The translations under genes and the position numbers were made by a program. Source: Acanthochromis polyacanthus (Eukaryota > Chordata > Actinopteri > Pomacentridae). From it: a stretch of DNA of 64,000 nucleotides. Below, one piece after another: positions 12,684 to 51,199 of this stretch. The notes beneath the pieces are model-generated. The model searched no databases. It saw only the letters and a list, made by a program, of their open reading frames with translations, and was not told where the DNA came from. Position 1 is the stretch's first letter. Each line of letters starts with the position of its first letter. Location of the stretch: contig NC_067118.1 in assembly GCF_021347895.1 (NCBI RefSeq), forward strand, positions 42,217,255-42,281,254, given 5' to 3'.

Positions 12684-13414
12684 GATATCAGAACGGTGGG
12701 CAACACAGCTGCTGTGATTGGTGCCGTTTTTCTTTTATATCCTCCTTTTAGTGCTTGTTAGATATTTAGACTGAAACATTTTGACACTAATGCATTCTGT
12801 GTGGTGGATTTAATTAAACTGATTCGCCAAACTAGATCTGGACCCACAGCCTTATCTGAATCAAGTGGAATATTCCTTGAAGCGTGTGCGGAGCTTTGGT
12901 CCGTGTGGTTCAGCATCACAGGAACGCCGGTACAATCAGCCCCTGTTGTGAGGGCGGATGCTGCAGGGCTTCACGGTCACAGGGAGGAAGGAGGCCGAGC
13001 AGCGCCGTCGGCCTCCCACATCTGACCCAGAGGTTGTGCAGCAGCCGTCCCATCAGACAGACGGCTTTAAAGCGGAACCACAGAGGGATACAGGCTGGAG
13101 GCTTTTACTGCGCTGCTTTTTGTTGTGACGGCTGTTTCCTGGAGGAACAATGCAGCGTGTCACAGACCTGTTTGTGGTTTGGTGTGTCTGGTAAGAATCT
13201 GTAATACGTGACTCTGATGAGGTGCTTTTCATTTGTTTAGTCAGTCTTTTTTGCACAGTGAACTCTCGCACAGTGAGTAGAATATCAGTAGGTGTGTAAC
13301 TTCAGGGATTTCCTGGTACATTGTACAGTTTATCAACTCTGCTGGGCTGTAATAAATAAGTGTTGTTGTATTTAGCCAGCTCTTTAACACCATATGTAGA
13401 GTATAGACACAATA
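12684..13414. other. No gene recognised
   Basis: No exon or repeat family that I can name. Confidence 0.35.
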
Positions 13415-14593
13415 CTGCTCATTCTAGTTCAGGCTGCACATTCAGCCCAGTTTGAGCTCCAGTAAAACCACAGCATAGTAACCTATAAATAACCACAACT
13501 CCTAATGGTTCCTTTGTTTGAGTGCAAAAAATGCATTCTGAAAATGTTCACATTTCAGGAAATATCTTTTTACAAAACATCATGAAATACCTGAAATTTA
13601 TGAAGAAAAATCAAGTTCAGTTTCATCAACATTCAGCCTCAGTTTATCATTTCCACAGAGTGTCTACAAAGGAACACAACATTTAGTCACCTGGAGCTGA
13701 ACCGTTCAAGATTTTACTTTATGATCAAAATGACAAAAGTCAGACAAAAAAAAAAAGACAAAAAATAACAAAAGCAAGACAAAATATTACAAAAATGAGA
13801 CACAAAACAACAAATATGAGCAACTAAATTACAAAAAAAGAGACAAAGGACACAAAACAAAACAAAAAGAGAAAAAACGGACAAAAAAGTTAAAAAATGA
13901 AAAAAAAATGGACAAACGACACACAGGGCAATGAATAAAGCAAAACACAAAATGACAAAAATGAGACAAAAAACACAAGCGAGACAAAAAGGAAACAGAA
14001 AACGACAAAAATGAGAAACAAAATGACAAAAAGATGAGACAAATGACAAAAATCAGACAAAAAAAGCAACAAAAACAAGACTAAATGTTACAAAAATGAG
14101 ACACAAAACAACAAATATGAGCAACAAAATTACAAAAATGAGACGAAGGACACAAAACAAAACAAAAAACAGAAAATATGAACAAAAAATGTTAAATTTT
14201 TTTTTAAAATGGACAAACGACACACAGGACAATGAATAAAGCAAAACACAAAATGACAAAAAAGAAAAGCGAGATAAAAAGGAAACACAAAACGACAAAA
14301 ACAAAACAAAAAACATGGGACAAATGACAAAAATCTGACCAAAAAAGACAAAAAAGCAACAAAAAAAGACAAAATATTACAAAAATGAGGCACAAAAAGA
14401 ACAAAGAACAATCTAGTATTTCACTTTCTGATCAAACAACTTGTCATGGTCTAGAAATGATTTTAAATTTATACTTTTACTAATTTACAATCTGCAGTTA
14501 ATGTCTTCTGTGTAATTTTTACACTTTTGAGGACCGGATTGGACCCTCTGGAGGACCACTTTTGGACCACGGGCCTCATGTTGGACACCTCTG
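13415..14593 (+). mobile_element. hAT-like element with long internal A/C/G array
   Basis: It starts with a decayed terminus ('...TCTAGTTCAGGCTGC...CAGCCCAGTTTGAGCTC') and ends '...GGGCCTCATGTTGGACACCTCTG'. Between the flanks lies about 660 bp of GACAAAAATGAGACACAAAA-type tandem units. Family features match 21383-22015. The Phe/Ser/Cys-rich frames on the minus strand are translations of this array. Confidence 0.75.
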
Positions 14594-15130
14594 CCCTAAA
14601 ACATCCCATTTGATATATTAGTACATGTATTTGTGCAAATGTTTTCATCTATAGGTGACATAAACACGAGGCTCCTCTGCTCACTGCTTCTATTTGTTCT
14701 GTATTATTGCCTGTTTATATTCACAGTACTATCAATGGAAGTTAAATTAAAGTAGGAAATGTGTTCACCCTAAAACATCCCATTTAACATATTTAGCTTC
14801 GTGTGCTTTTTCTGTTCGTTTCTATGGACAGTAGATGACTCTATAGGTGAAATATGCAGCATGTTTTTCCTCCTCATATTTGTTCTATGTCGCTGTCTGA
14901 CCTCTGACCGGCCTCTCAGGATGAGAACGTGCAGCTGTGCTTTGTTCCACATGTATGTCGTTCGTGCGCCTCGTTTACGAGCTCGACGGAGGTGTGACCT
15001 GCACTAACGAACCCGGTGACGTGATGCCAGATGTTGGAGTCGATCTGTGCGTTTTGTCTCTAATGAGACGCAAATGTCCAGATATCCAGGTGGATGGACT
15101 AACGCTCAGGTTTCTGTGTCTCTCCTGCAG

Positions 15131-15294
15131 ATCGCCGTCGGCTAGCATGACGCTGCGATGGGTTTGATGGAGCCGACTGGAGCTGGAGCTTTGGATCGAT
15201 ACCAGACGGACCTCCAGGAGTTTTAGAAATGAAAATTCTGCCAGAGCATGGCCGGGAGTCAGAATAACTACTGGGGACAGCATGAGCTGAACAG
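15131..15294 (+). CDS. errfi1: errfi1 first coding exon with 5' UTR part
   Basis: The acceptor TCTCTCCTGCAG|ATCGCC opens the exon and the donor CAG|GTACAC closes it. Coding begins at ATG 15248 and encodes MAGSQNNYWGQHELN plus the first two bases of the next codon. The YW region aligns with the family N-terminus just after the CRIB segment. In the same frame upstream there are TAG and TGA codons inside a stretch that still resembles the CRIB tail (see findings). Confidence 0.8.
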
Positions 15295-18200
15295 GTACAC
15301 AAACACAACAATTAGTAGCAGAGAAACAGAAAAACTATACACAGTGTGACGCTTTCTAACTGCCATCATAAAATCCAGTTTTGACACAGAACTACTTATT
15401 TTTTTATCATCTGTAAACAAACACAAGATGCACAAATAAAAAGTTCAGCAGCGCCTCACGTCTGCATCCAATAATACATTTATTAGCTGCTATACGAGAT
15501 AAACACCTGCAGCTGCTTAAAGAGGATCTGACGTAAAGCAGGGGTGTCCAACATGAGGCCCGTGGTCCAAAAGTGGTCCTCCAGAGGGTCCAATCCGGCC
15601 CTCAGAGTGGAAAAATTACAGAGAAGACATTAACTGCAGATTGTAAATTAGTAAAACTATTCATTTAAAATCATTTCTAGACCATGACAAGTTATTTTGA
15701 TCATAAAATAAAATACTAGATTGTTCATTGTTCTAACCCTAACCCTTCACGTTGTAACTTTTTCTCTTTCTTGTTTTGTTTTGTGTCGTTTGTCTCATTT
15801 TTTTGTCATTTTGTTTCTTGTTTTTGTCATTTTAGATCTCATTTTTGTAATACTTTGCCTTGTTTTTGTTGCTTTTTTTGTCTAACTTTTGTCGTTTGGC
15901 TCATGTTTTTGTCGTTTTGTTTCTCGTTTTTGTCCTTTTGTGTCTTTTTTTGTCTCGTTTTTGTCATGTCACATCTCATTTTTAACAATATTTTGTCTTT
16001 TCTCGTCAGTTTGATCATAAAGTAAAATCCTCTATGGTTCAGTTCCAGACAGCTGTGACTAAATGTTGTGTTTCTTTGTAGAAACGCTGTGATAGGTTAT
16101 TACGCTGTGACTTTATTGGTCCGGTCCACTTGAGATCAAACTGTTCTGAATGGGGAACCTGAACTAGAATGACCCCTGATCTAATAGTTTCCATGTGAAT
16201 CTCTGACGTTTTTTGTTGATTTTCTTTAAATAGCACCAAAACTACCAAACACGCTTTAAGAACATGATCCAGAAAACATCCAGCAGCTCTCAGTGCTGTT
16301 GCATAATGTAAAAGGAGAACGGAACATATGTTCTGCTAAAGCGCTTGTCCTGCTTGTTTTTTTCCACATATAATGAATGACTTACGACAGCTAATGTGCA
16401 GGAATGATTTACACACATGTTCAGGTCTCTGTGGATTTCTCAACCCTCTCTGTGTCACTGTTGTTTGGCAGAGTTTGCTTTGGTCTGAATGCTGACATGG
16501 ATCACAGCCTGAAGGAGCTTCAACAGCAGCAAACGGCCAAAGAGTTTAACTGTGAGTCTCTTTATCCATGTGCATTTTACATAGAAGATGTTATAGAGGC
16601 ATTTTATCACAGAAGGAAGCTACACATTAAATCCTGTTTCCAACTAGAATCAGCTTGGATATAAATAAACCCTTTGGAAGCAGAGCGGTCTGACTCACTT
16701 TCTGTAATTTTTGAGATTCAAAGCTGAGTGTTTTTCAGAATGCTCTAATATTCCACTGCACCGCTGTATTTGTGTTGTGGGTTAGACCACTCTGCCACTA
16801 AAATCTAGAGCATAAAATACGACAGAAATGAGACCACTCTGCTAGAACCCCCTCCTGTCATTCTGAAAGTTCTCAGTCATTTCAAATTGTTTTCACTTCG
16901 TTCTGAACAGATTTTTGCGTCATTCTGGGAAGATTTTTGTCATTTCTGACAACTTTTGTGTAATTCTGGAGATATTTTCGGCAATTCTGGATCATTTTCA
17001 AGTCATTCTAAGCATATTTTGAGTCATTTTCGATTATCTTTCAAGCATCTTTGACAAACTTAGTGTCATTCTGCAAGTTTTCAGTCATTCTGGGTCATTT
17101 TTAATCAGAGATAAATGATTTTGGAGAATTTTCCGGTCCTTTTAGACTATTTTCATGTCATTCTGAAGACATTTTTGTCATTTTAGATCATTTTTGGAAG
17201 ATTCTCTGTAATTCTGGCTCGCTTTGAATCATTCTGGATGATTTTTGAAGCATCTTGGTCACACACACAGAACACATCGCTGCATGACGTAAAAGACAAC
17301 CAGAACAGATATTCTATTAAACACTTGTCATGTTGGTTGTTTTACAGCTAATCTGGGACTCCTAACAGGATGAGTTTGGATGCTTTAGGAATTAAAGACA
17401 CTTTAAAGAATCATTCTTATATTTATCTGTAGGTGTCGCTTCAGTTCACGGTTTTAATTTAGTTTAAACTGCACAAAACCCAAAAAAGGAATCAGAAAGA
17501 ACAAGCGTTACACACTGCAAAAGAAAAACAGAACATATAGTCTGTTAGAGCACCAGTTAGACTTATTTCACATATAATTACTGATCTGACAGGAGATATA
17601 TGATGCTAGTTTGGATGCTTTGTGGATTTGAGATCATATTTTAAAGGAACATTATTAATATTTATCTGTAATTATAGCTTTATAGTTAGCATTTTTGACT
17701 TTTTTATTTGTCGTCAACCGTTCTACAACTTGTTTAAATCATTAATTCCATGTGTATGTGATTGTAATTATTGAATTTATGTTGATTTTTACTAAAACAG
17801 CACCAAAACCTCACAAAGAAAACAAAGAATATTCTGTTAAATAATGAAAAAGGACAGGATGTGTGTAATACTCATGATAGTTTGGATGCTTTGTGAATTT
17901 GAGCAAATATTTATCTGTAATTATCGCAGAAATCTTTGCAGTTCTAATGCTATTTTTCATTTATTGTGAAACTCTTGACAGCTTGTATAAACCGTTTCTC
18001 TTTAGGACAATAATATCCCTGTGTTTGTCTCTATTAAACCTACTTTAAACCCCATCCGCCTGCTGAATCAGTGTGCAGACGGAGTGTAGGTGAGTCTGTC
18101 GTCACAGAGCAGAGTTGTGTATCTAAGGAAGGAGAGCGTGGTGAAGCTATCGCCCTCCGGTCACCAGCTGTTCCTGCAGTCTGGGGCACGTCGGATGTTT

Positions 18201-19868
18201 CCATAGGGAAGGTTATGGGAATGTGGGTTAAGATTATGCGCCTGGCCTGCAGATAATGGTGATTCCTGCGTTAATCAGGGTGTTGTGGCTGATGTTTGAC
18301 GAAGAGGGTGATAGGTTAAGCGGTTGTTTTCACTCCCGTTTCCTGCGCCGTATCTCCAGCAGCTCAGGGGTTTTTGTTAGGAAGAGATTGGACGGCCCAC
18401 TCCCTCCTACATCACACTCAAGTTCAGCGTTTTTTTGTTTTTATCACTGCAAGTTGTTTTCCATGTTTCTTCCTGTGAGATTCGCCTCCGCACTGAGGGA
18501 AACAACAACTACAGCACATTTCTGAAGAGAAACAAATTCAATTTCATCAACATTCATCCTCAGTTTGTCATTTCCACATTACAACTTCCAGATCACAGAG
18601 TGTCTACAAAGGAACACAACATTTAGTCACCTGGAGCTGAACCAGAGAGGATTTTACTCTATGATCAAAATGACAAAAGTCAGACAAAAACAAGACGAAA
18701 AATTACAAAAATGACACGCAAAATGACAAAAATGAGACACAAAATGACAAAAAATGAGACAAACAACGCAAAACAAAACAAAAGAGACAAAAAATTAGAC
18801 AAACATGTTTCAAAACAACAAAAAAATGGACAAACGACAAAAACAAGACAAAACAGGAACCACAAAACGACAAAAACAAGAAGCTTGTGTACCAAATAAG
18901 TGATATCTGAGTGTAAAGGAATGATTTCTGATCTTTAACGTGATTCTTTTCTGTCTTCCCCAGCCAACATCTCCCTCTTCCTAACCTCTGATAACTTCCT
19001 GCTGCACCATGAAGGAGACCAGGTGGTTCCTTCCTCCCAGAGACGAGCGGCGTTCGGCGGCCGCCACAGAGAATCCAAACCCCTGCCGCCTCTTCCTGAC
19101 CCAGAGGAGCTGATGTCAGACGAAGCAGCTGACAGTGAAGTGGAGTTCTTCACCAGCGACCGACGGCGCCTTCTGCCTAAAAGCTGCCCGAAGCCGGTGT
19201 GCAGAGGCAGCAGAGACTGTGGACAGGTGAATTACGCCTACCAGGAGAGTTCACTGCGTGCCGGTGGAGCTGGGATTGCTTTCTCTTGGCCCAGCAGAGA
19301 GGAGGCGGCTAGAAGAGGCCGGTTTGGAGCAAATAACTGGCTCCAGAGAGACGAAAACCAGCATGAGGCGTCAGCAAACGGGGAACCTTTGAAAGACCAA
19401 CCATCCAGAGACAGATTCTCCTGCTCAGACCTCTTCCCCGCTGACAAACCCCAAGTCCCTCCTCGCATCCCCATCCCGCCCAAACCCGCCGCTTTCTCAA
19501 AGACCAGCCACGACGACAAGCCTCCCAAAATCCCTCCGAGGGTCCCGTTGGTCCCGCCCTGCCCGCCGCGCACCCCCAGCCCCAAATGTCTTCCCATCTA
19601 CATCAACGGAGTGATGCCCGCCACTCAGAGCTTCGCCGCTAACCCGGAGTACGTGAGCAAGGCCTTACAGAGACAGCAGAGCGAACGGGCGCCGCCTCCG
19701 GCCCAGTTTACCCCCTGCATCGTCCCCATCCTGAAGGACGGCAGACAGGCCAGCGCCACGCACTACATCCTGCTGCCGCCGGGCCGTCCGCCGCACACCG
19801 ACAGACGGGACAGACTCATGAGCGAACCGATCAAGACGGGACACGGCGGCGCCTGGCAGAAGAGATAG
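15248..19868 (+). CDS. errfi1: ERBB receptor feedback inhibitor 1 (Mig-6), three coding exons
   Basis: Coding exons 15248-15294, 16472-16551 and 18964-19868 join in frame (47+80+905 nt) to 343 aa. Splice sites are AACAG|GTACAC, TTTGGCAG|AGTTTG, AACT|GTGAGT and TTCCCCAG|CCAACA. The product is a cytoplasmic adaptor; the family binds active EGFR/ERBB kinase domains, inhibits them and promotes their down-regulation. Visible features: proline-rich KPLPPLPDPEE (about 81-91), VPPRIPIPP (about 207-215), PPKIPPRVP (about 229-237, SH3-type), the family block NGVMPATQSFAANPEYVS (about 257-274) and THYILLPPGRPP (about 308-319) of the kinase-binding region. The start is the first in-frame ATG of an exon with acceptor at 15131; TGA lies upstream in frame. 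It is shorter than human (462 aa as I recall) at both ends, with no CRIB-like N-terminus visible. Fish have two errfi1 paralogues; which one this is cannot be settled here. Confidence 0.9.
15539..16178 (-). mobile_element. hAT-like element in errfi1 intron
   Basis: Termini CAGGGGTGTCCAACATGAGG (left) and ...GAATGACCCCTG (right), with an internal array of TTTTGTCGTTTTGTCTC-type units at about 15770-15990. Same family as 21383-22015, opposite orientation. No clean 8-bp duplication is visible for this copy. Confidence 0.8.
16472..16551 (+). CDS. errfi1: errfi1 second coding exon
   Basis: 80 nt encoding VCFGLNADMDHSLKELQQQQ and TAKEFN, with phases that fit both neighbours exactly. An alternative acceptor two bases downstream would run into a TGA, which supports the chosen AG at 16470-16471. 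Confidence 0.85.
16850..17270 (-). repeat. Inverted relative of the 168-bp satellite
   Basis: Phrases such as CATTCTGAA, TTTTCAAGTCATTCT and GATCATTTTTGG are reverse complements of the AAAATGAC/TTGAAAATGATC phrases at 9.1-10.3 kb. More decayed, and no exact period is visible. Confidence 0.55.
17280..17960. repeat. Diverged local tandem repeats in errfi1 intron
   Basis: TTTGGATGCTTT followed by ATATTTATCTGTA recurs near 17374, 17610 and 17880 (spacings about 236 and 270 bp), with similar sequence between. Related text also precedes it at 16280-16400. No coding potential seen. Confidence 0.5.
18515..18895 (+). mobile_element. Truncated hAT-like element next to errfi1 last exon
   Basis: It contains the family flank (TTTCATCAACATTCATCCTC...AACACAACATTTAGTCACC...ATGATCAAAATGACAAAAG) and about 220 bp of the internal array, then stops abruptly about 70 bp before the errfi1 acceptor. 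The other terminus is missing. Confidence 0.65.
18964..19868 (+). CDS. errfi1: errfi1 last and largest exon
   Basis: It encodes residues 43-343, including all proline-rich motifs and the ERBB-binding segment, and ends at TAG 19866-19868. GC content rises sharply relative to the flanks. Human Mig-6 has two adjacent tyrosines in the THYYLLP motif; here the second is isoleucine (THYILLP). The protein stops about 25 residues after this segment, so the family's C-terminal tail is missing. Confidence 0.9.
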
Positions 19869-20138
19869 AACCCTCTGGAAGTACACAACTGTGACTCACA
19901 TCACTAATGACCACGAGGTTTAACGTCATATTGACCGATATTTTGTCACGCAGCTGCACTGGGAGGTTTGTTTTCCCGTTTTTGACTGAACATTTTACCG
20001 GTCAGTATTTTAGACTTCAACCCACAACACATGATAACACGCAGTATTTTCACTAATAGTGGAGAAATATTGACTTCCTGTAACCGAGTTTAACTTTGGT
20101 TCACCGAGATACAAACAGGGAAAATGTATCATTACTAA
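19869..20138 (+). other. errfi1: Proximal 3' UTR of errfi1 (inferred)
   Basis: Sequence directly after the errfi1 stop. No AATAAA is seen before the transposon at 20139, so the transcript probably continues into or past it. The transcript end is not defined. Confidence 0.4.
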
Positions 20139-21079
20139 GGCACTTTTCCACTAGCACCTGCTCAGCTCTACTCGACTCAACTCGGCTTAGGCCGTTTTCC
20201 GTTATGGTTGTTCCACCTCATCATGGGTGGAGTCCTCATAGAGCAGCAACCCGGAAGTCCCTTAACATCATTTGTGTGCGACACAAATGCAACACAACAA
20301 TGGAGGACTTTAAGGCGATGGTTCACCTGCTGCTCGGTCACATTCAAATTTTGCCAAGTTCCATGAGGAGCAAAGCGCACCGGACCATCTACGTTCCACC
20401 CCTCACCGATAATGATTAGCTCTGGGTAATGACCAAAAAAAGAGAGATACAAGCGTCTGAAATGAGCTTCCTCTGTAGGGTGTCTGAGCTCAGCCTTAGA
20501 GATAGGAGGAGAAGATCAGACATCTGCAGGGAGCTCATAGTAGAACCACTGATCCTTCACCTCTGAAGGAACCAGTGGAGGTGGTTTGGACATCTGGTTC
20601 TGATCCTCCAGGGAGACTTCCTTTGGAGGTTTTCTGAACATGTCCACCTGGGAGGAGACCCCAGGGTAGACCCAGAACCTGCTGGAGGGATTATGTATCT
20701 CATCTGGTCTGGGAACGCCTCGGGATCCCCCAAGAAGAGCTGGAAAGTGTTGCTGGGTGGAGGAAAGTCTGGAATGACCTGCTTCATCTGCTGCCTCCAC
20801 GACCTGACCCCAGATAAGAGGAAGAAAATGAATAGATGAATGGATGGCAATGTGCACTGTCGCTGTTTTTTTTTTTTTTTAAATGGCAGGTCTGGTTTTC
20901 GTGAAGGAGTCACTCTCGTGTCGTCAGCGGCCTGCGCTCTGTAGACGTCACATTATCGGCTAAACTCAGCTCGCTTGGAACCCCGGCCCAGTAGGTACTA
21001 AAATAGTACCTGGAACCACATCGTCATGGAAAACCTCATAAACAGAGCAGAGCAGAGTAGGTGCTGGTGGAAAAGCGCC
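20139..21079. mobile_element. DNA transposon with terminal inverted repeats, hosting a LINE fragment
   Basis: The left end GGCACTTTTCCACTAGCACC and the right end, read inverted as GGCGCTTTTCCACCAGCACC, form an imperfect terminal inverted repeat that extends through CTACTC/CTGCTC phrases. Target duplication is not clear. A Rex3-like LINE 3' fragment lies inside (20447-20850). This end type is common in fish miniature elements; superfamily not assigned. Confidence 0.65.
20447..20850 (+). mobile_element. 3' fragment of a Rex3/RTE-like LINE
   Basis: The text from GAAATGAGCTTCCTCTGTAG through TGGTTTGGACATCTGG, GAACGCCTCGGGATCCCC and GATAAGAGGAAGAAAATG matches the C-terminal coding end and tail common to Rex3-type LINEs of fish, finishing in an ATGGATGG microsatellite-like tail. 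It is 5'-truncated and frameshifted, so non-functional. A bare tail of the same kind is at 40528-40580. Confidence 0.65.
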
Positions 21080-21382
21080 ATATTTGTTCGTCTGACAGCC
21101 TGAGCTCATGTTTTACTGTTCGTCTTACAAGAGAGTGAATAATTACAACGGTACGAGCTGGGCTTGTATCAAACTGTGTATTACACGTGTGTCATTTCTA
21201 TGACAATGCTGCTTGAAGAGTTTAATGTATTGATGGATTTAATGTTTTGCTAAATCATTCTCACTGACCAACATTAGAAACCTACAGTGATGCGATAGAG
21301 CTCAGCTTTTATCAGGTGGATTCTATTGTGCTCTGCAGGTTTTTACAATAATTTCACTTACATCAAACATATCCGTCTAGAT

Positions 21383-22015
21383 CAGGGGTGTCAAACTCAT
21401 TTTAGTTCAGGTTAGTTCCACGTTCAGCCCAGTTTGATCTCAAGTGGACCGGACCAGTAAAACCACAGCAAAAGAACCACAACTCCCAGTGTTTTCTTTG
21501 TCTTAATGCAAAAAGGTTCAAAGTTTTAACATTTAAGGAATTATCTTTTTACAAAACATCATGAGGAACCTGAAATTTCTTCAGAAAAACAAATTCAATT
21601 TCAGCAACATTCAGTCTCAGTTTATCATTTAAATAGCACAACTTCCAGATCAGAGTGTCTACAAACAAAACAATGAGTAAAGCAAAACACAAAATGGTAG
21701 TAATAAGACAAAAACACAAGCGAGACAAAAGAGGAAACGCAAAACGACAAAAGTGAGAAACAAAACAATAAAAACATGAGACAAAAATCAGACAAAATAT
21801 TACAAAAATAAGACGCAAAACAACAATGAACAATCTAGTATTTTACTTTCTGATCCAAACAACTTGTCATGGTCTAGAAATTATTATAAATTTATAGTTT
21901 TACTAATTTACAATCTGCAGTTAATGTCTTCTCTGTAATTTTTACACTCTGAGGGCCGGATTGGACCCTCTGGAGGATCACTTTTGGACCACGGGCCTCA
22001 TCTTGGACACCCCTG
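21383..22015 (+). mobile_element. Best-preserved non-autonomous hAT-like element
   Basis: It begins CAGGGGTGTCAAACTCAT and ends TCTTGGACACCCCTG, a short terminal inverted repeat. Flanks are GTCTAGAT (21375-21382) and TTCTAGAT (22016-22023), an 8-bp target duplication with one mismatch, as expected for hAT. The interior has AT-rich unique arms and a short GACAAAA-type array (21660-21835). No transposase. Other members are at 4036, 13415, 15539, 18515, 25034, 36204 and 40208. Confidence 0.85.
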
Positions 22016-23379
22016 TTCTAGATTCTAGTGAAAAACACCCTGTTTTCATTTTATTCCATTTATTTAAAGGTACGTCGTCAGAAAGGACTAAAATTTGAAA
22101 CTTGACTCAAACCTGCATTCGGGTCTTTCACGAGAAACAGGTCGAAGGTTTTACATTGATTTAGTTTTAATTGAGGACTTCTAAATCCAAACAGGAACTT
22201 TTAATCATGATCGAAAGCTGTTTTAACCGTGTTTGTGACTTTAGCTCTAATCCGGTCAAACGGAGGACAGACGGGCGTTTTCTGGGCGTCTTGTTACGTT
22301 TACACTGTTGAGGTGCAGGCACACTTTCACCACTTTGTTACGTCCACCTGTTGGAAGTTCTCATGAAGGTTCTGTATCAGATTTGGCTGTTTATCATGTG
22401 TCAAACTTAAATCACAGTAAAATTGTTTTTAATCTATTTATAGAAATAAATAACTTATTCATTCTACGATCGACTCTTGTCCTTTTTTGCACGAGAAACC
22501 ATGATTAAAGTTGACTGAATAAAAGAGATCCTGTTAACTTGGAATATGCTGAAAGTTCACGTGGGAAATGAGAGAAAACACCGGAGTAGTGAGAGATCTT
22601 TTAATGGAGCATCAACAGCAGCCGATGGAGGAGAGCCGCTCAGACGTATGAGCTGCAGGACGACTGGTGCACATGAAATGAAGGCTGCCGTCGGTTATTT
22701 TCTTTGTTCAAGCACATGATGGAGGAAACGGTGCCTTCAGTGGGAGAGTCTTCAGAAAAGCCCAGATTACCATTCCTTGTCCGTGCTACGTTATCAGCTC
22801 ACGTTTCATATTCACAGTTCGTTCGCCATCGAATCAAAATGGCATTTAAGTATCAGTGAGTGATTCAGCAGGCTAAAGTTACAAACCATTCCACCAATTC
22901 ATGCTCACGTAGATCTATTTCTTCTATTTCTACTCGTCGACCTCCACATTTAGCTTCACTCTCCGTTAGATCCGTCTGATGATTCTCAAAAGTAATCTTG
23001 GGAAAACTAACATGACTTAAGACGCAAACTTCCATGCGTGTTGGAATTTCCAAACTCCACAGTTCCATAAATCCAAGTCCGTTTCGTTCATTTGTAATTA
23101 GTTATGTGTTAAACATTTAATCAAAAATGACGCGGCACAAAAAAACAGTTATTCTACTAGGAAATCATTTCTTGTTTTTTTTTTGCAAAATAAGTTAAAA
23201 AACACGTAAAACCTCTGCTAACCCCCGCTCTCCCCCCCTCACCCCAGCAGGTCCTTGCGGGCCTTATTGAACGTTGACCTGTGTTCTTCTACAGGCTCGG
23301 CCTCAGCCACCTCACCTCCTCGGGCTGAGGTCCTTCGTGCAGCCGCCGGGCTGTCGGACGCCGGGTTCAGGCCGTCGGT
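22016..23379. other. Intergenic between errfi1 and emc1; emc1 3' UTR at right
   Basis: Nothing coding recognised. On the minus strand an ATTAAA-type poly(A) signal (plus-strand TTTAAT, 23116-23121) lies about 260 nt after the emc1 stop and could end its transcript; this is only a candidate. Confidence 0.35.
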
Positions 23380-50729
<27,350 letters not shown>

Positions 50730-50815
50730 TGCAACAGCAGCTTTGACTTGCTCTTCAGCAGAAGGAGGAAGTCGGAAGCTGATCGACTTCCTGTATGTCT
50801 GGTGAAAAACAGGTG

Positions 50816-50829
50816 CTGCCCCCTACAGG
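50816..50829 (-). promoter_or_regulatory. CTCF-like motif upstream of emc1
   Basis: The minus strand reads CCTGTAGGGGGCAG, close to the CTCF core CCASYAGRKGGCA apart from one base. It lies about 90 bp before the emc1 start codon, where the promoter must be. Confidence 0.35.
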
Positions 50830-51199
50830 TCAAAGTAGTTCACGGCGTCAATACATGTAATGCAGTGGTCATTTAAGCAAATTGAAAAAACACAAAATAA
50901 CTTGGATAGGGTGAGAGAAACGTGTATTATAAAATTGCTCAAAGACCATTTTCCACAAGGCATCGAAAGAAATCTTTTTTTTTAAAATTTGCTTTCATAG
51001 AGATATAAGATCAAATTTTGAGGTGCATCTTACCTATTAGACTATTTATATAGCGCTATCAAAAGGTGTCAATACTGTATATTGACCTGTAGTACATTTA
51101 ATATTTATATACATTTTAAAATGAGAAGTGTTTTGTTTATGGTATTGTACAGCAAGTTTTTCCATATACTAACCTTTAATGTTAATGTTACTAACTTGC

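Noticed and set aside
19238..19597. 119-codon antisense frame over the errfi1 last exon
   Set aside because: GC-rich coding sequence often leaves the antisense frame open; the sense strand is clearly the gene.
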